Assembly (NCBI GenBank): GCA_947258825.1
Contig: CAMYJX010000050.1
Coordinates: 1 to 35,726 of the forward strand
Origin: an uncultured Pseudomonadales bacterium
Lineage (GTDB): Bacteria; Pseudomonadota; Gammaproteobacteria; Pseudomonadales; Azotimanducaceae
Length of the DNA: 35,726 nt
Reading direction: 5' to 3'
In this document: one piece after another, positions 1-8,334 of the stretch
Numbering within the stretch: position 1 is the first letter of the stretch
Layout of the letters: each line of letters opens with the position of its first letter
Program-made: the position numbers and the translations under genes
The notes under the pieces: generated by a model
What the model saw: the letters and a program-made list of their open reading frames with translations, nothing else
The model's database searches: none
Told to the model about the DNA's origin: nothing

Positions 1-233
1 AAACGGGTGCGCGCCGTGACATTATCGCTTTCCTGGACGAGGCGCTTGGTGTAGATGTTGGCGACCGATCCAGCGCTGGCGCTGACCGCATCCGCATAGC
101 TGGCGGGGCTGCCCCCAGAATCGCCGATCCCCGGCATCAGGTCGGGACGGACGAGTACGACAAGGAACGCGACCGCCAGGCCGACGACGATCGACTGTAA
201 AACAAAGACAAAAGCTGACTTGAAATTTGCCAC
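1..233 (-). CDS. algW: AlgW/DegS-type periplasmic serine protease, N-terminal part
   Basis: This is the first 77 codons of a gene that runs off the left edge on the minus strand. The GTG at 233-231 opens a frame starting VANFKSAFVFVLQ, followed by a single membrane anchor (about residues 14-31, VVGLAVAFLVVLVRP) and then SYADAVSASAGSVANIYTKR. That segment matches the start of the trypsin-like domain of DegS/AlgW proteases, where S-x-A-V-x-x-x-A-P/G-x-V-x-N-I is characteristic. In the known family this inner-membrane-anchored protease senses misfolded outer membrane proteins and cleaves the RseA/MucA anti-sigma factor. The catalytic His, Asp and Ser and the PDZ domain lie outside the window. 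It diverges from petA with about 210 bases between them. The start is uncertain because no strong ribosome binding site is visible. Confidence 0.72.
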   Translation of the reverse strand, partial: MANFKSAFVFVLQSIVVGLAVAFLVVLVRPDLMPGIGDSGGSPASYADAVSASAGSVANIYTKRLVQESDNVTARTR

Positions 234-297
234 CCGACGTCCTGGCTATCCTGAAATGTCCGTTGTTAGCACCTAGCCAATTTCGATTGGCCGCGTG

Positions 298-303
298 TAT
301 AAT
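298..303 (+). promoter_or_regulatory. Candidate sigma-70 -10 box for petABC
   Basis: A perfect TATAAT lies about 145 bases before the petA start in the region between the divergent algW and petA genes. The -35 position is poor, so only the -10 is supported. The region around it is more AT-rich than the flanking genes. Confidence 0.4.
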
Positions 304-446
304 GCGCCGTGGTTCCGCACCTAGGTCCGGGGTAATCGTCATCCTGACGGCAAACCGGGTTTGCTGCAAATCTACCAGTATCGACATAAAGCAAAAAAAG
401 CGCTGAATTTGGGGCCGTCGAATAGAGCGGCTTATGGGAGTGCCTG

Positions 447-1034
447 ATGACCGAAGACGACCTTGATCGCAATAGGCGTCATTTTCTGACCGTTGCAACC
501 GTTGTGACCGGAGCCGTTGGCGCCGGGTTTGTTGCAATACCTTTCCTGTCTTCACTGAAGCCCAGTGCCCGCGCTCAAGCGCTTGGCGCGCCGGTTGAAG
601 TACCTCTGGGCTCGATACAGCCTGGCGAGTTGGTCCGTGTTCTCTGGCGTGGCAGGCTCGTATTTGTCCTGCGCCGCGACGAGAGGATGCTGGCCAGCCT
701 GACTGACGTCGTCGATGAGCTGCGCGACCCGAATTCCGAGGTCGTCGAGCAGCAGCCTGACTACGCGGCCAACGAGACGCGTTCGGTCAAACCCGAATAC
801 CTGATCGTCGAGGGTTCGTGCACCCACCTTGGTTGCGCGCCGCTCGAGGATTTCGAGGTACGTCCGGCCGAAGGCTGGGGTGGTGGCTTTTTCTGCCCGT
901 GCCACGGCTCGAGGTTCGACCTCGCCGGTCGCGTCTACAAGGGCGTCCCGGCACCGACTAACCTGCGGGTTCCGCCGCACCGATTCGTCAGGGACGACCT
1001 GATTCTGATCGGTCAGGACTCGGGAGCAGCGTAA
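447..1034 (+). CDS. petA: Ubiquinol-cytochrome c reductase Rieske iron-sulfur subunit
   Basis: PetA carries the 2Fe-2S cluster that takes the first electron from ubiquinol at the Qo site of the bc1 complex and passes it to cytochrome c1. The 195-residue length is normal. It begins with a Tat-type signal anchor: twin arginine at residues 10-11 (NRRHFL), then one hydrophobic segment to about residue 35. The cluster ligands are visible as CTHLGC (Cys125, His127, Cys130) and CPCH (Cys150, Cys152, His153). Cys130 and Cys152 are the expected disulfide pair. The ATG at 447 has a GGGAG six bases upstream. The stop overlaps the petB start by one base (TAATG), which suggests translational coupling in a petABC operon. 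Confidence 0.97.
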   Translation: MTEDDLDRNRRHFLTVATVVTGAVGAGFVAIPFLSSLKPSARAQALGAPVEVPLGSIQPGELVRVLWRGRLVFVLRRDERMLASLTDVVDELRDPNSEVVEQQPDYAANETRSVKPEYLIVEGSCTHLGCAPLEDFEVRPAEGWGGGFFCPCHGSRFDLAGRVYKGVPAPTNLRVPPHRFVRDDLILIGQDSGAA

Positions 1035-2305
1035 TGGCGAGAATCGAAGCAGAAGTTGGCAAGCCACAGGGCGGCCTTATGAAGTGGATCGATGATCGCT
1101 TCCCGTTGACTAAAACGATGGAGCATCACGTCACCAAGTATTACGCGTCAAAGAATTTCAACTGGTGGTATGTGTTCGGCGTGCTTGCGTTTGTCGTGCT
1201 GGCGATCCAGTTGTTGACGGGTATTTTCCTGACGATGAATTACAAGCCGGCAGCCGCGCAGGCGTTTGCATCGGTTGAGTACATCATGCGCGATGTCGAA
1301 TGGGGCTGGCTCATTCGCTACATGCATTCGACGGGGGCATCGTTCTTCTTCATCGTCGTTTACCTGCACATGTTCCGTGCGATGCTCTACGGTTCGTATA
1401 AGAAGCCGCGCGAGTTGATCTGGCTGATCGGCATGCTGATCTTCTTCGTATTGATGGCCGAAGGCTTTGCCGGTTACCTGCTGCCCTGGGGCCAGATGTC
1501 CTACTGGGGCGCACAGGTGATCATCTCGCTGTTCGGTGCGATTCCGGTTGTCGGTGACGCGCTCGTCGAAATTATTCGCGGCGACTACTCGATCTCGGAT
1601 ATCACGCTCAACCGCTTCTTTGCACTGCACGTGATCCTGTTGCCACTGGCGTTGATCGGATTGGTATTCGTCCACATCGTGGCCTTGCATGAAGTTGGGT
1701 CGAATAACCCGGATGGCGTCGACGTCAAGAAGAATAAAGACGAGAACGGTGTTCCGCTGGATGCGATTCCGTTTCATCCCTACTACACCATTGGCCACGA
1801 TCTGCCAGCGATCGTAGGGTTCCTGATCATCTTCTGCGCCATCGTCTTTTTCGCGCCGGAGATGGGCGGCTACTTCCTCGAAAAGCCTAACTTCGAGCAG
1901 GCCAACCCGCTCAAGACGCCGGAGCACATCGCCCCGGTCTGGTACTACACCCCATACTATGCAATGTTGCGGGCGGCCACGTTCCCGCTCTTTGGGCTGA
2001 CAGCCAAGTTCTGGGGCTTGGTAGTGATGGCCGGTGCGATCGTCTTGCCCGCCGCCCTGCCCTGGCTAGATCGCAGCCCGGTCAAATCCATCCGTTACAA
2101 AGGCATGGCTTCGAAGGTGATGCTCGCGCTTTTCGTGGTCAGCTTCATCATTCTCGGGTATCTGGGGTTGGTTCCGCCCTCTCCGGTGGCAACGGCGGCG
2201 GCGCAGATCTTCACGGTCATCTACTTTGCGTACTTCGTTCTCATGCCCTGGTACACGAGAGTAGAAAAGACCAAGCCGGTTCCGGAAAGGGTGACCGTTC
2301 AATGA
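1034..2305 (+). CDS. petB: Cytochrome b subunit of the bc1 complex
   Basis: This is the membrane core of the bc1 complex, holding hemes bL and bH and the Qo and Qi quinone sites. It is a 423-residue protein with eight predicted membrane helices and no split into b6/subunit IV. The heme ligands are His98 and His112 in the second helix, and His199 and His214 in the fourth. The Qo-loop motif that is PEWY in mitochondria reads PVWY here (residues 301-304), a variant I recall from other gammaproteobacteria. The start shares one base with the petA stop, and the stop overlaps the petC start by four bases (ATGA), so all three are translated as one unit. Confidence 0.97.
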   Translation: MARIEAEVGKPQGGLMKWIDDRFPLTKTMEHHVTKYYASKNFNWWYVFGVLAFVVLAIQLLTGIFLTMNYKPAAAQAFASVEYIMRDVEWGWLIRYMHSTGASFFFIVVYLHMFRAMLYGSYKKPRELIWLIGMLIFFVLMAEGFAGYLLPWGQMSYWGAQVIISLFGAIPVVGDALVEIIRGDYSISDITLNRFFALHVILLPLALIGLVFVHIVALHEVGSNNPDGVDVKKNKDENGVPLDAIPFHPYYTIGHDLPAIVGFLIIFCAIVFFAPEMGGYFLEKPNFEQANPLKTPEHIAPVWYYTPYYAMLRAATFPLFGLTAKFWGLVVMAGAIVLPAALPWLDRSPVKSIRYKGMASKVMLALFVVSFIILGYLGLVPPSPVATAAAQIFTVIYFAYFVLMPWYTRVEKTKPVPERVTVQ

Positions 2306-3090
2306 AAATCAGCCGATTCCTCGTTGCTCTTGTTCTTCTTCCCGGTGTCCTGTCTGCTGCCTCTACCTCCGATTGGCCCATGGAGCCCATGGATCCGGAT
2401 CTTGAGAACTTGCCGTCGCTGCAGAACGGGGCTCGTCTCTTTGTAAATTACTGCATCGGCTGCCATTCCTTGCAGTATCAACGCTACGAGCGCACCGCCG
2501 ACGATCTGCAGATACCCCACGACCTAGCGCTGGAGAATCTGGTGTTTACGGGGCAGAAGATCGGCGAGCTGATGACGAACGCCATGGACATGGAGCAGGC
2601 GAAGAACTGGTTCGGCGCGCCGCCGCCTGACATCACCATGGTCACCCGGGTTCGAGGGGCCGACTGGTTGTACAACTATCTGAAAACCTTCTATATGGAC
2701 GACACCAGGCCGCTGGGGGTGAACAATAAGGTTTTTCCGAACGTTGGCATGCCGCACGCGTTGCTGGACCTGCAGGGTGTCCAACGCTCCGCCTGCATCC
2801 AGGTACCGAAGATCGCCGAGAACGGCGGCGAGATGCGGGATCCGCTCGTACCTGGCCAGGCCATTACCGAAGAGAAGTGCGGTCAGCTCGTGCTTGAGGA
2901 AGGGACCGGTCTCTACACGGCAGAGGAATACGATCAGGCGGTGTACGACATCACCAACTTCCTCTACTACGTGGGTGATCCCAGCCGCCTGGAGCGCCAT
3001 CGTCTGGGCGTCTACGTGTTGCTGTTCCTGGTGATACTCTTCGTCTTCACCTGGCTTTTGGGAAGGGAATACAACAAGGCCGTACGCTGA
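2302..3090 (+). CDS. petC: Cytochrome c1 subunit of the bc1 complex
   Basis: Cytochrome c1 takes electrons from the Rieske protein and delivers them to soluble cytochrome c in the periplasm. The 262-residue protein has a Sec signal peptide (about residues 1-20), the heme c site CIGCH (Cys51, Cys54, His55), a probable axial methionine in NVGMPHALLDL, and a C-terminal anchor helix (about residues 234-252) followed by a short basic tail. It starts inside the petB stop codon (ATGA overlap). About 90 non-coding bases follow before sspA, and I see no clear terminator there. Confidence 0.96.
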   Translation: MKISRFLVALVLLPGVLSAASTSDWPMEPMDPDLENLPSLQNGARLFVNYCIGCHSLQYQRYERTADDLQIPHDLALENLVFTGQKIGELMTNAMDMEQAKNWFGAPPPDITMVTRVRGADWLYNYLKTFYMDDTRPLGVNNKVFPNVGMPHALLDLQGVQRSACIQVPKIAENGGEMRDPLVPGQAITEEKCGQLVLEEGTGLYTAEEYDQAVYDITNFLYYVGDPSRLERHRLGVYVLLFLVILFVFTWLLGREYNKAVR

Positions 3091-3181
3091 CGCTTATGTC
3101 ACCGTTGCTGGCCCGCGCGCGTGCTTCGGCAGCGGTTTCTCGCGTTCGTTAGTTTTTGATTCTGGCTTTAGGTAAACCTTC

Positions 3182-3814
3182 ATGAGTTTAGTCACCAAGC
3201 GATCTTCCATGACCCTGTTTTCTGATGCACGGGATCACTACTCCCATAGAGTGCGTATGGTTCTGTCCGAAAAAGGGGTTACGGTAGACATCATCGATGT
3301 CGATCCCGGCAACAAACCTGAAGACCTGGCCGAAATCAATCCCTACAACAGTCTTCCGACGCTGCTGGACAGGGATCTGGTGCTGTATGAGGCTAACGTC
3401 ATCATGGAGTATCTGGATGAGCGCTTTCCCCACCCGCCGCTGCTGCCTGTGTATCCGGTACAGCGCGCGCTCTCCAGGCTTTGGATTACCCGCATCGAAA
3501 AGGAATGGAGCGGGCGGCTGGACATCCTCATGGCGGGGAAGGGCAGGGAAACCGTAATTACCAGGGCCCGAAAAGAGTTGCGGGAGAGCATTATTGCCGT
3601 TGCCCCCATCTTCAGCGAGAAGCCGTTTTTCATGAACGAAGAGTTCACGCTCGTTGACTGTTGCGTCGCGCCCATCCTCTGGCGCCTGAAGACGGTTGAC
3701 ATTGCGCTGCCGGAACGCTCCACCAGACCCTTGCAGAACTATATGAGCATGATGTTTGGTCGGGAAACGTTTCGGGCCAGCTTAACGGAGGCTGAACTGG
3801 AGATGCAGGAGTAG
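3182..3814 (+). CDS. sspA: Stringent starvation protein A (RNA polymerase-associated GST-fold protein)
   Basis: SspA binds RNA polymerase with sigma-70 and modulates transcription in stationary phase and stress. The 210-residue protein aligns along its length with E. coli SspA: MTLFSDARDHYSHRVR at the start of the thioredoxin-like domain, the almost invariant EYLDERFPHPPLLPVYP in the middle, and SLTEAELEM at the C-terminal end of the helical domain. It is a glutathione S-transferase fold that, as known for the family, lacks transferase activity. The petABC-sspA-sspB order is typical of Pseudomonas-like genomes. The start at 3182 gives an N-terminus like that of E. coli SspA; the methionine at residue 10 is an alternative. 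Confidence 0.96.
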   Translation: MSLVTKRSSMTLFSDARDHYSHRVRMVLSEKGVTVDIIDVDPGNKPEDLAEINPYNSLPTLLDRDLVLYEANVIMEYLDERFPHPPLLPVYPVQRALSRLWITRIEKEWSGRLDILMAGKGRETVITRARKELRESIIAVAPIFSEKPFFMNEEFTLVDCCVAPILWRLKTVDIALPERSTRPLQNYMSMMFGRETFRASLTEAELEMQE

Positions 3815-3853
3815 CGGATACGCGATCCGCTGCCGGCAACCAAGGGATCGTCC

Positions 3854-4276
3854 ATGGCCATCAAGCCGAAACGCCCCTACTTATTCAGAGCGCTCTATCA
3901 GTGGATTATGGACAGCGATCTGACGCCCTACATACTGGTGGATGCGGAGGGATCGAACGTGGTTGTCCCTACGGAGTTCGTCAACGACGGCAAGATCGTT
4001 CTCAATCTGTCGCCGGCAGCCGTTCGAGACCTGAAAATCGAAGATCAGGTCGTGACCTGTGACAGCAGGTTTGGAGGGCGCCCGTTTTCGCTTTATCTGC
4101 CCATGGCCAGCCTCAGGGCCATCTACGCGAAGGAAACGGGAGAGGGTATGCGTTTCGAGCGGGAAGATTTTCCAGATCTCGAACCCGACGGAGGCCCCGA
4201 AGGAGGGCCAGAAGGTGGGCCCGATCAGCCGGGGCCCAAGGCGCCGGGGTCCAGTCACCTGAAGGTCGTGAAGTAG
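3854..4276 (+). CDS. sspB: ClpXP adaptor SspB
   Basis: SspB tethers ssrA-tagged proteins from stalled ribosomes to the ClpXP protease. Residues 1 to about 105 form the substrate-binding domain (KRPYLFRALYQWIMDSD, VVVPTEFVNDGKIVLN). A flexible linker follows, containing three GGP[ED] units (residues about 113-124), and the protein ends in HLKVVK, the short hydrophobic-basic tail that in E. coli SspB (LRVVK) docks on the ClpX zinc-binding domain. Keeping both the domain and the tail argues for a working adaptor. At 140 residues it is shorter than E. coli SspB (165) because of a shorter linker. AAGGGA lies about seven bases before the ATG. Confidence 0.94.
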   Translation: MAIKPKRPYLFRALYQWIMDSDLTPYILVDAEGSNVVVPTEFVNDGKIVLNLSPAAVRDLKIEDQVVTCDSRFGGRPFSLYLPMASLRAIYAKETGEGMRFEREDFPDLEPDGGPEGGPEGGPDQPGPKAPGSSHLKVVK

Positions 4277-4309
4277 CGACGGGTGGGAACTTCGCGGCGA
4301 TCTCCGGCG

Positions 4310-4323
4310 GAATCGGCCGATTC
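4310..4323. repeat. 14-bp perfect palindrome between convergent sspB and dolP
   Basis: GAATCGGCCGATTC is a perfect dyad with no loop, in the 62-base gap between the stops of two convergent genes. The lack of a loop and of T-tracts makes it a poor intrinsic terminator. It may be a protein-binding site or chance. Confidence 0.5.
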
Positions 4324-4338
4324 TTGGGCGAAGAGTGG

Positions 4339-4893
4339 TCAGAGGTACTCGAACACTTTCACTATTTTCTGCACGCCGTATACGGTGCGCGCAGTTTCGG
4401 CCGCTTCGTCTCCTTCTTCTCTCGGGATCAACCCCATCAGATAAACAACGCCATCCTCAGTGACAACCTTGATGCGCGAACCTTGCAGGCGCCTGTTCGC
4501 GATGAGTTTGCTCTTGACCTTGCTGGTCAACCACGCATCGTTGGTTCTCGCCATCAGCGAAGTGGGGCCGCGCACTTCCACCTCGTTGTGCACCCCGCGG
4601 ACCTTCGCCAGACTTGACGCCACCTCCGCAGCTTTTTCCTTCAACGCTTCGGTGTCCACCTGGCCGGCGAGAAGTACCAGGGCGTTGTAGCTTACGACCA
4701 CGAGATGAGCGGAATCGAACCCGGGATCAGACTGCCTGATGGCCCGAATGACCAGCGACTCAATGGCGCCGTCGTCCAGATAGGCGCCGGTCGTTCTCGA
4801 TCTGGGGTCGCTCGACAGCGTTGTGCAGCCGGACAGAAGCACGAGCAAGAGCACGGCTTGCAAGATGCCGTCAACCATCCTGAGTGAAAGCAT
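4339..4893 (-). CDS. dolP: BON-domain outer membrane lipoprotein, DolP (YraP) type
   Basis: DolP is a phospholipid-binding outer membrane lipoprotein that supports envelope integrity and septal peptidoglycan remodelling. The start of the protein shows a lipoprotein signal ending LLLVLLSGC (lipobox Cys at residue 23 from the 4893 start). Two BON domains follow: about residues 38-105 (VVVSYNALVLLAGQVD) and about 110-180 (IKVVTEDGVVYLMGLIPREE), the pattern of DolP. The length of 184 residues fits the family. It overlaps the end of yraN by 23 bases, as expected of one transcript lpoA-yraN-dolP. The gmhA/diaA gene often found between yraN and dolP is absent. The start is ambiguous: ATG at 4893 or ATG at 4878 both keep the lipobox. 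Confidence 0.88.
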   Translation of the reverse strand: MLSLRMVDGILQAVLLLVLLSGCTTLSSDPRSRTTGAYLDDGAIESLVIRAIRQSDPGFDSAHLVVVSYNALVLLAGQVDTEALKEKAAEVASSLAKVRGVHNEVEVRGPTSLMARTNDAWLTSKVKSKLIANRRLQGSRIKVVTEDGVVYLMGLIPREEGDEAAETARTVYGVQKIVKVFEYL

Positions 4894-5245
4894 TCCTGAC
4901 CCATTGAAATTCCGGCCCGTAGTTTCCGCGTGAGACGGATACCACGTCAAACCGGCACGGATCCGTTGGATCCGTGCTGCCCTGCGCCAGGAAAAAGCCG
5001 GCTGCGGCAAACAGGCGCCGGCGTTTGCTTGCGGTGACGCTTTCCAGGCCGCCGCCGAAGCGCTGGGAACGACGGTATCGCACCTCGATGAACACCAGGA
5101 CATCGCCGTCCCTCATGATCAGATCTACTTCGCCGCGCCGGCAGCGAAAGTTTCGCGCCAGGAACTTCAAACCGTTTGCGCGGAGGAACTGTTCAGACGC
5201 CTTCTCAGCCCACTGACCCGTTTGCAGTTGTTCGCGACCGGGCAA
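4871..5245 (-). CDS. yraN: YraN family protein (UPF0102, endonuclease-like fold)
   Basis: This 124-residue protein matches the UPF0102/YraN family. It has the N-terminal GQWAEKASEQFLRANGLKFL helix and the restriction-endonuclease-like core RRGEVDLIMRDGDVLVFIEV, with Glu-Asp and Glu-Val at the usual catalytic positions. RFDVVSV near the C-terminus is also typical. Its role is not established; it has been proposed to act in DNA processing. The start is a TTG immediately after the lpoA stop (TAG then TTG), which implies translational coupling. No ATG or GTG in this frame would give a full-length protein. The 3' end overlaps dolP. Confidence 0.9.
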   Translation of the reverse strand: MPGREQLQTGQWAEKASEQFLRANGLKFLARNFRCRRGEVDLIMRDGDVLVFIEVRYRRSQRFGGGLESVTASKRRRLFAAAGFFLAQGSTDPTDPCRFDVVSVSRGNYGPEFQWVRNAFTQDG

Positions 5246-7027
5246 CTAGCGGCCTGAAGTTCGAGATTCCGGGGCCAGTCGGCTGTCTACGACCTGCCCC
5301 CAGGCCATTTCCCTTTTGAACCGGCCGCCTTCTTCCATTCGCAGGGCTCCCGCACTGCCAAGGAGTTGCGCGATGGCGCCACTGCTGAACAACGGTAGCC
5401 GGTCGCACAGCCGAAACGCGTCGACTCCGAGGGCGTATAACGGGGACAGAGGGTCGGCGCTGAGACCGAATGCTTCATTCATCTCCGTATAGGTAGAATT
5501 TTCCAGGACAAACCACGGTAATTCGCTGATGAGGAACCCGCTCAGTTCCCGAAGGTCCTGTGGAGACGCGCCCCTTACCGCCTGGGAGCTGGCGTATACC
5601 GGCAGGTCCTGGGCGAAGTGGAACCTCAAGGCCGGCACCAGCGCGTTGGCCTCGATGTTGGTAATCAACGCCACCACCGCATCTATGTCGCCTCGGGCTC
5701 TCGGGAGGAACTGCAGATCTTCTCTCAGCACTTCTGACAGCTCGTTTCGACGGGACTCGCTGGCCGCTACGAACATCCCGGCCCCGACGGATTCGGTGAT
5801 GGTCTTGAGGTCCATCACGGTTTGCTGGGTGAGCGGCCCCCGCCACTGCGAGCGGAGGGTTCTGGAGGCGCGAATGGCCCAGTTCTCGTCGTTGTGCAGC
5901 AGCAGCAACCGCTTGGCGCCGTCCCGTTTCAACCTTGCCGCGATGCTTTCTGCCTCATCCTCGATGGCGAGACCCACCTGCAGCAGGTTCGTCGCGGGCT
6001 GCTCCGTCGTCAGGTAGTTCAAGGCCAGCACCGGGACCTCCGGGTTCAGGCCGTTGATCTCCACGACGCTTTCTTTGCGGAGTGGGCCGACCAGCAGGTC
6101 CATGCCGTCGACCAAGGCCTGCTCGTATAGGTTGGACACGGAGTCGCTTGCGGTGTCGTACAGGGTGAGGTTGAAGCTGGCGTTGCGCCCGAATCGCAGA
6201 TAAGCCGCGATGAAGCCCTCCCTCACCGCCCTGCCGGCGCGGGACAGAGAGCCGCTGAGGGGCAGCAGCAGCCCAACGCGGGCCGGAGGCCGAATATCTG
6301 CCTTCACGGCCTTCAGGCCGGAAGGCAGGTTGGTCGCTGCCGGGTGATTGGGCCAGGCCTTTTGCCAGCTGCTGAGCCTTGCGACCTGATCAGCCAGGGA
6401 GAAACTCTCCAGCATCGTCTGACGCAGGGAAAACCAACCTTGTTCTACCTGTTCCGAGCTGGCCGTCGAAGCCTCTGGTTCCAGGGCGGAAAGCTGGTTG
6501 AGGTACGTCCAGACGGCGTCGTTTACCGCCTGCAGCGTATTCACGTCGTTTGTTGGCGCATCAACTGACATCAGGCGTCGGGCAGCAGACGCCGGGTTTC
6601 CCTCCGCGGCCAGCAATCGGGCCTCTGTCAGGTCGAGTCTCAGGGGGTCTGGCAGATCTTCCGCGTCTATGGTCATCAGGGACGCCCTGGCACGTGGGTA
6701 CTCCCCGTCGGCTATGGCCAGCTCGGCATTCAGCAGGAGATAGGCTGCAAGGTCCGCATCTTCGAGGTCCGCCACCCGGATGGCCGAAAAGCTCTGGCGA
6801 GCTGCTGCCTGCTGGTCTTCGTCGTAGTACAGCCGGGCGGACTGCAGATACAGGGTGGCCGCCTGCTTTGAGGTTCCGGCGGCGGCTGCGCGTTGCGCCA
6901 GCGCGTCGGGAGACGCGGCATCGGTGCTCACGCGGAGGTCCGGAGGAGGAGCCGTTGGGACGGGCGTGCTTTGGCAACCCCAGGCTGCGAGAATGAGCAA
7001 CCCTGTTGCGAAAGATTTTGCTGACAT
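5246..7027 (-). CDS. lpoA: Penicillin-binding protein activator LpoA
   Basis: LpoA is an outer membrane lipoprotein that reaches through the periplasm to activate the transpeptidase of PBP1A. The 593-residue protein (E. coli 678) has a lipoprotein signal ending in AAWGC (Cys18). A helical TPR-like region spans about residues 35-240 (RLYYDEDQQAAARQSF). A type I periplasmic-binding-protein-like domain follows from about residue 250 (ARVGLLLPLSGSLSRAGRAV). The neighbours yraN, dolP and divergent rsmI form the standard neighbourhood. Its ATG (7027-7025) overlaps the ATG of divergent rsmI by two bases, so no separate promoter region lies between them. Confidence 0.93.
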   Translation of the reverse strand: MSAKSFATGLLILAAWGCQSTPVPTAPPPDLRVSTDAASPDALAQRAAAAGTSKQAATLYLQSARLYYDEDQQAAARQSFSAIRVADLEDADLAAYLLLNAELAIADGEYPRARASLMTIDAEDLPDPLRLDLTEARLLAAEGNPASAARRLMSVDAPTNDVNTLQAVNDAVWTYLNQLSALEPEASTASSEQVEQGWFSLRQTMLESFSLADQVARLSSWQKAWPNHPAATNLPSGLKAVKADIRPPARVGLLLPLSGSLSRAGRAVREGFIAAYLRFGRNASFNLTLYDTASDSVSNLYEQALVDGMDLLVGPLRKESVVEINGLNPEVPVLALNYLTTEQPATNLLQVGLAIEDEAESIAARLKRDGAKRLLLLHNDENWAIRASRTLRSQWRGPLTQQTVMDLKTITESVGAGMFVAASESRRNELSEVLREDLQFLPRARGDIDAVVALITNIEANALVPALRFHFAQDLPVYASSQAVRGASPQDLRELSGFLISELPWFVLENSTYTEMNEAFGLSADPLSPLYALGVDAFRLCDRLPLFSSGAIAQLLGSAGALRMEEGGRFKREMAWGQVVDSRLAPESRTSGR

Positions 7028-7856
7028 GCCTGGTTTGCTCTACGTCGTGGCGACGCCTATTGGTAATCTGGAGGACGTGACCCGTCGAGGGGTGAATGTC
7101 CTTTCGTCGGTGGCGAAAATCGCTGCCGAGGATACCAGACGCACCAGAGTGCTGTTAGAGGCCGTCGGCGTTAAACGGCCCCAGCTGGTGGCCCTGCACA
7201 GCCACAACGAGCAGGCGGCTTCGCTGTCTTTGCTGGAAAGCCTGCGTGCTGGCAACGACGTTGCGCTGGTGTCCGATGCCGGCACGCCCCTGCTATCCGA
7301 TCCTGGTTTTGAGCTGGTGAGATCCTGCTGGTCGGAGGGCTTTGGCGTTGTTCCGGTACCGGGTCCCAGCGCGTTGCTGGCTGCTCTGTCCGTTTCTCCC
7401 ATACCCTGTGGCCGTTTCTATTTTGAGGGTTTTCTGCCGGCCAAGGCCGCGCAGCGGAAAGAGCGGCTCAGCGTGCTCGCGTCCCTTGAAATGGCGGTGG
7501 TTTTTTTCGAAGCCCCGCATCGTGTCGCTTCTTGCCTCGAGGACCTGGCAGGCCTGGTTCCGGAGCGACGCCTGATGGTGGGTCGTGAAATGACGAAGCG
7601 TCACGAGCAGTATCTGTGTGATACGCCCGCTGCGATTCATGAACTGCTCGTCGAGCAGGACCACCTGCGTGGGGAGTTTGTCTTCGTTCTGGAAGGTTGC
7701 CGGGAGCAGGCAGCGCCGGTGGAAGTGAGGCGAACCATGGAAACTCTTTGCCGGGAGCTGCCACCGGCTCAGGCAGCTCGCCTCGGTGCCCAACTGCTTG
7801 GGCGTAAGCGCCGTGAGCTCTACGATCTGGCCCTCAGCCTTTCAGCCCCCCATTGA
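7026..7856 (+). CDS. rsmI: 16S rRNA (cytidine(1402)-2'-O)-methyltransferase
   Basis: RsmI 2'-O-methylates C1402 in the ribosomal P site using S-adenosylmethionine. The 276-residue protein has the tetrapyrrole-methylase-like fold: LYVVATPIGNLEDVTRR at the N-terminus, AAEDTRRTRVLL, ALVSDAGTPLLSDPGF (SAM site), VVPVPGPSALLAALS, and FYFEGFLPAKAAQRKERL. The start chosen is ATG 7026, which shares CATG with the lpoA start on the other strand. An in-frame ATG at 6993 would add 11 residues and deepen the antisense overlap with lpoA. Neither has a strong ribosome binding site. Confidence 0.95.
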   Translation: MPGLLYVVATPIGNLEDVTRRGVNVLSSVAKIAAEDTRRTRVLLEAVGVKRPQLVALHSHNEQAASLSLLESLRAGNDVALVSDAGTPLLSDPGFELVRSCWSEGFGVVPVPGPSALLAALSVSPIPCGRFYFEGFLPAKAAQRKERLSVLASLEMAVVFFEAPHRVASCLEDLAGLVPERRLMVGREMTKRHEQYLCDTPAAIHELLVEQDHLRGEFVFVLEGCREQAAPVEVRRTMETLCRELPPAQAARLGAQLLGRKRRELYDLALSLSAPH

Positions 7857-7935
7857 TTCTGGCGATTCCGCTGGGCCTCCTGCAGGATCCGAAATCGGGT
7901 GGCGCGAATCAGGCAGTCGAGGTAGGCTCATTGCT

Positions 7936-8332
7936 GAGTCGGCCAGGCAGTCGCTGGCGGTAAGTTTCGACGAGCCGCGAGAGGAAAGTCCGGGCTCCAC
8001 AGGACAGGGTGCCAGGTAATCCCTGGGGGGCGTGAGCCCATGGAAAGTGCAGCAGAAAGCAAACCGCCCAAGGCGCAGCCGTTGTTTTCGCATCGGTTGC
8101 GAACTGGTAAGGGTGAAAGGGTGTGGTAAGAGCGCACCGCGCGCGTGGTAACACTGCGTGGCTAGGTAAACCCCGCCTGGAGCAAGGCCAAGTAGGAATC
8201 CATCGATGTGGTCCGCATCGGATTCGGGTAGGCCGCTGGAGGCTTTTGGTGACGAGGGCCCTAGATGAATGACTGCCCGGTCAATCGTTTGGTTGACCCG
8301 ACAGAACCCGGCTTATCGGCCGACTCTATTTT
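7936..8332 (+). ncRNA. rnpB: RNase P RNA (M1 RNA, bacterial type A)
   Basis: This is the catalytic RNA that removes 5' leaders from pre-tRNAs. Conserved blocks are visible in order: GAGAGGAAAGTCCGGGCTCC (from about 7980), CAGGGTGCCAGGTAA, CAGAAAGCAAACCGCC, GGTAAGGGTGAAAGGGTG, GGTAAGAGCGCACCGCGCG, CGGGTAGGCCGCT, TAGATGAATGACTGCCCG and GACAGAACCCGGCTTATCGG. The ends are set by the P1 helix: GAGTCGGCC at 7936-7944 pairs with GGCCGACTC at 8318-8326. A run of six T (8329-8334) follows directly. A possible -10 (TAGGCT, 7923-7928) lies eight bases upstream; no good -35 is visible. The rsmI-rnpB-mraZ order matches Pseudomonas. Confidence 0.96.
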
Positions 8333-8334
8333 TT

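Noticed and set aside
1934-1945. PVWY in place of PEWY in cytochrome b as a novel Qo site
   Set aside because: I recall this variant from other gammaproteobacteria, so it is noted in the gene entry rather than reported as new.
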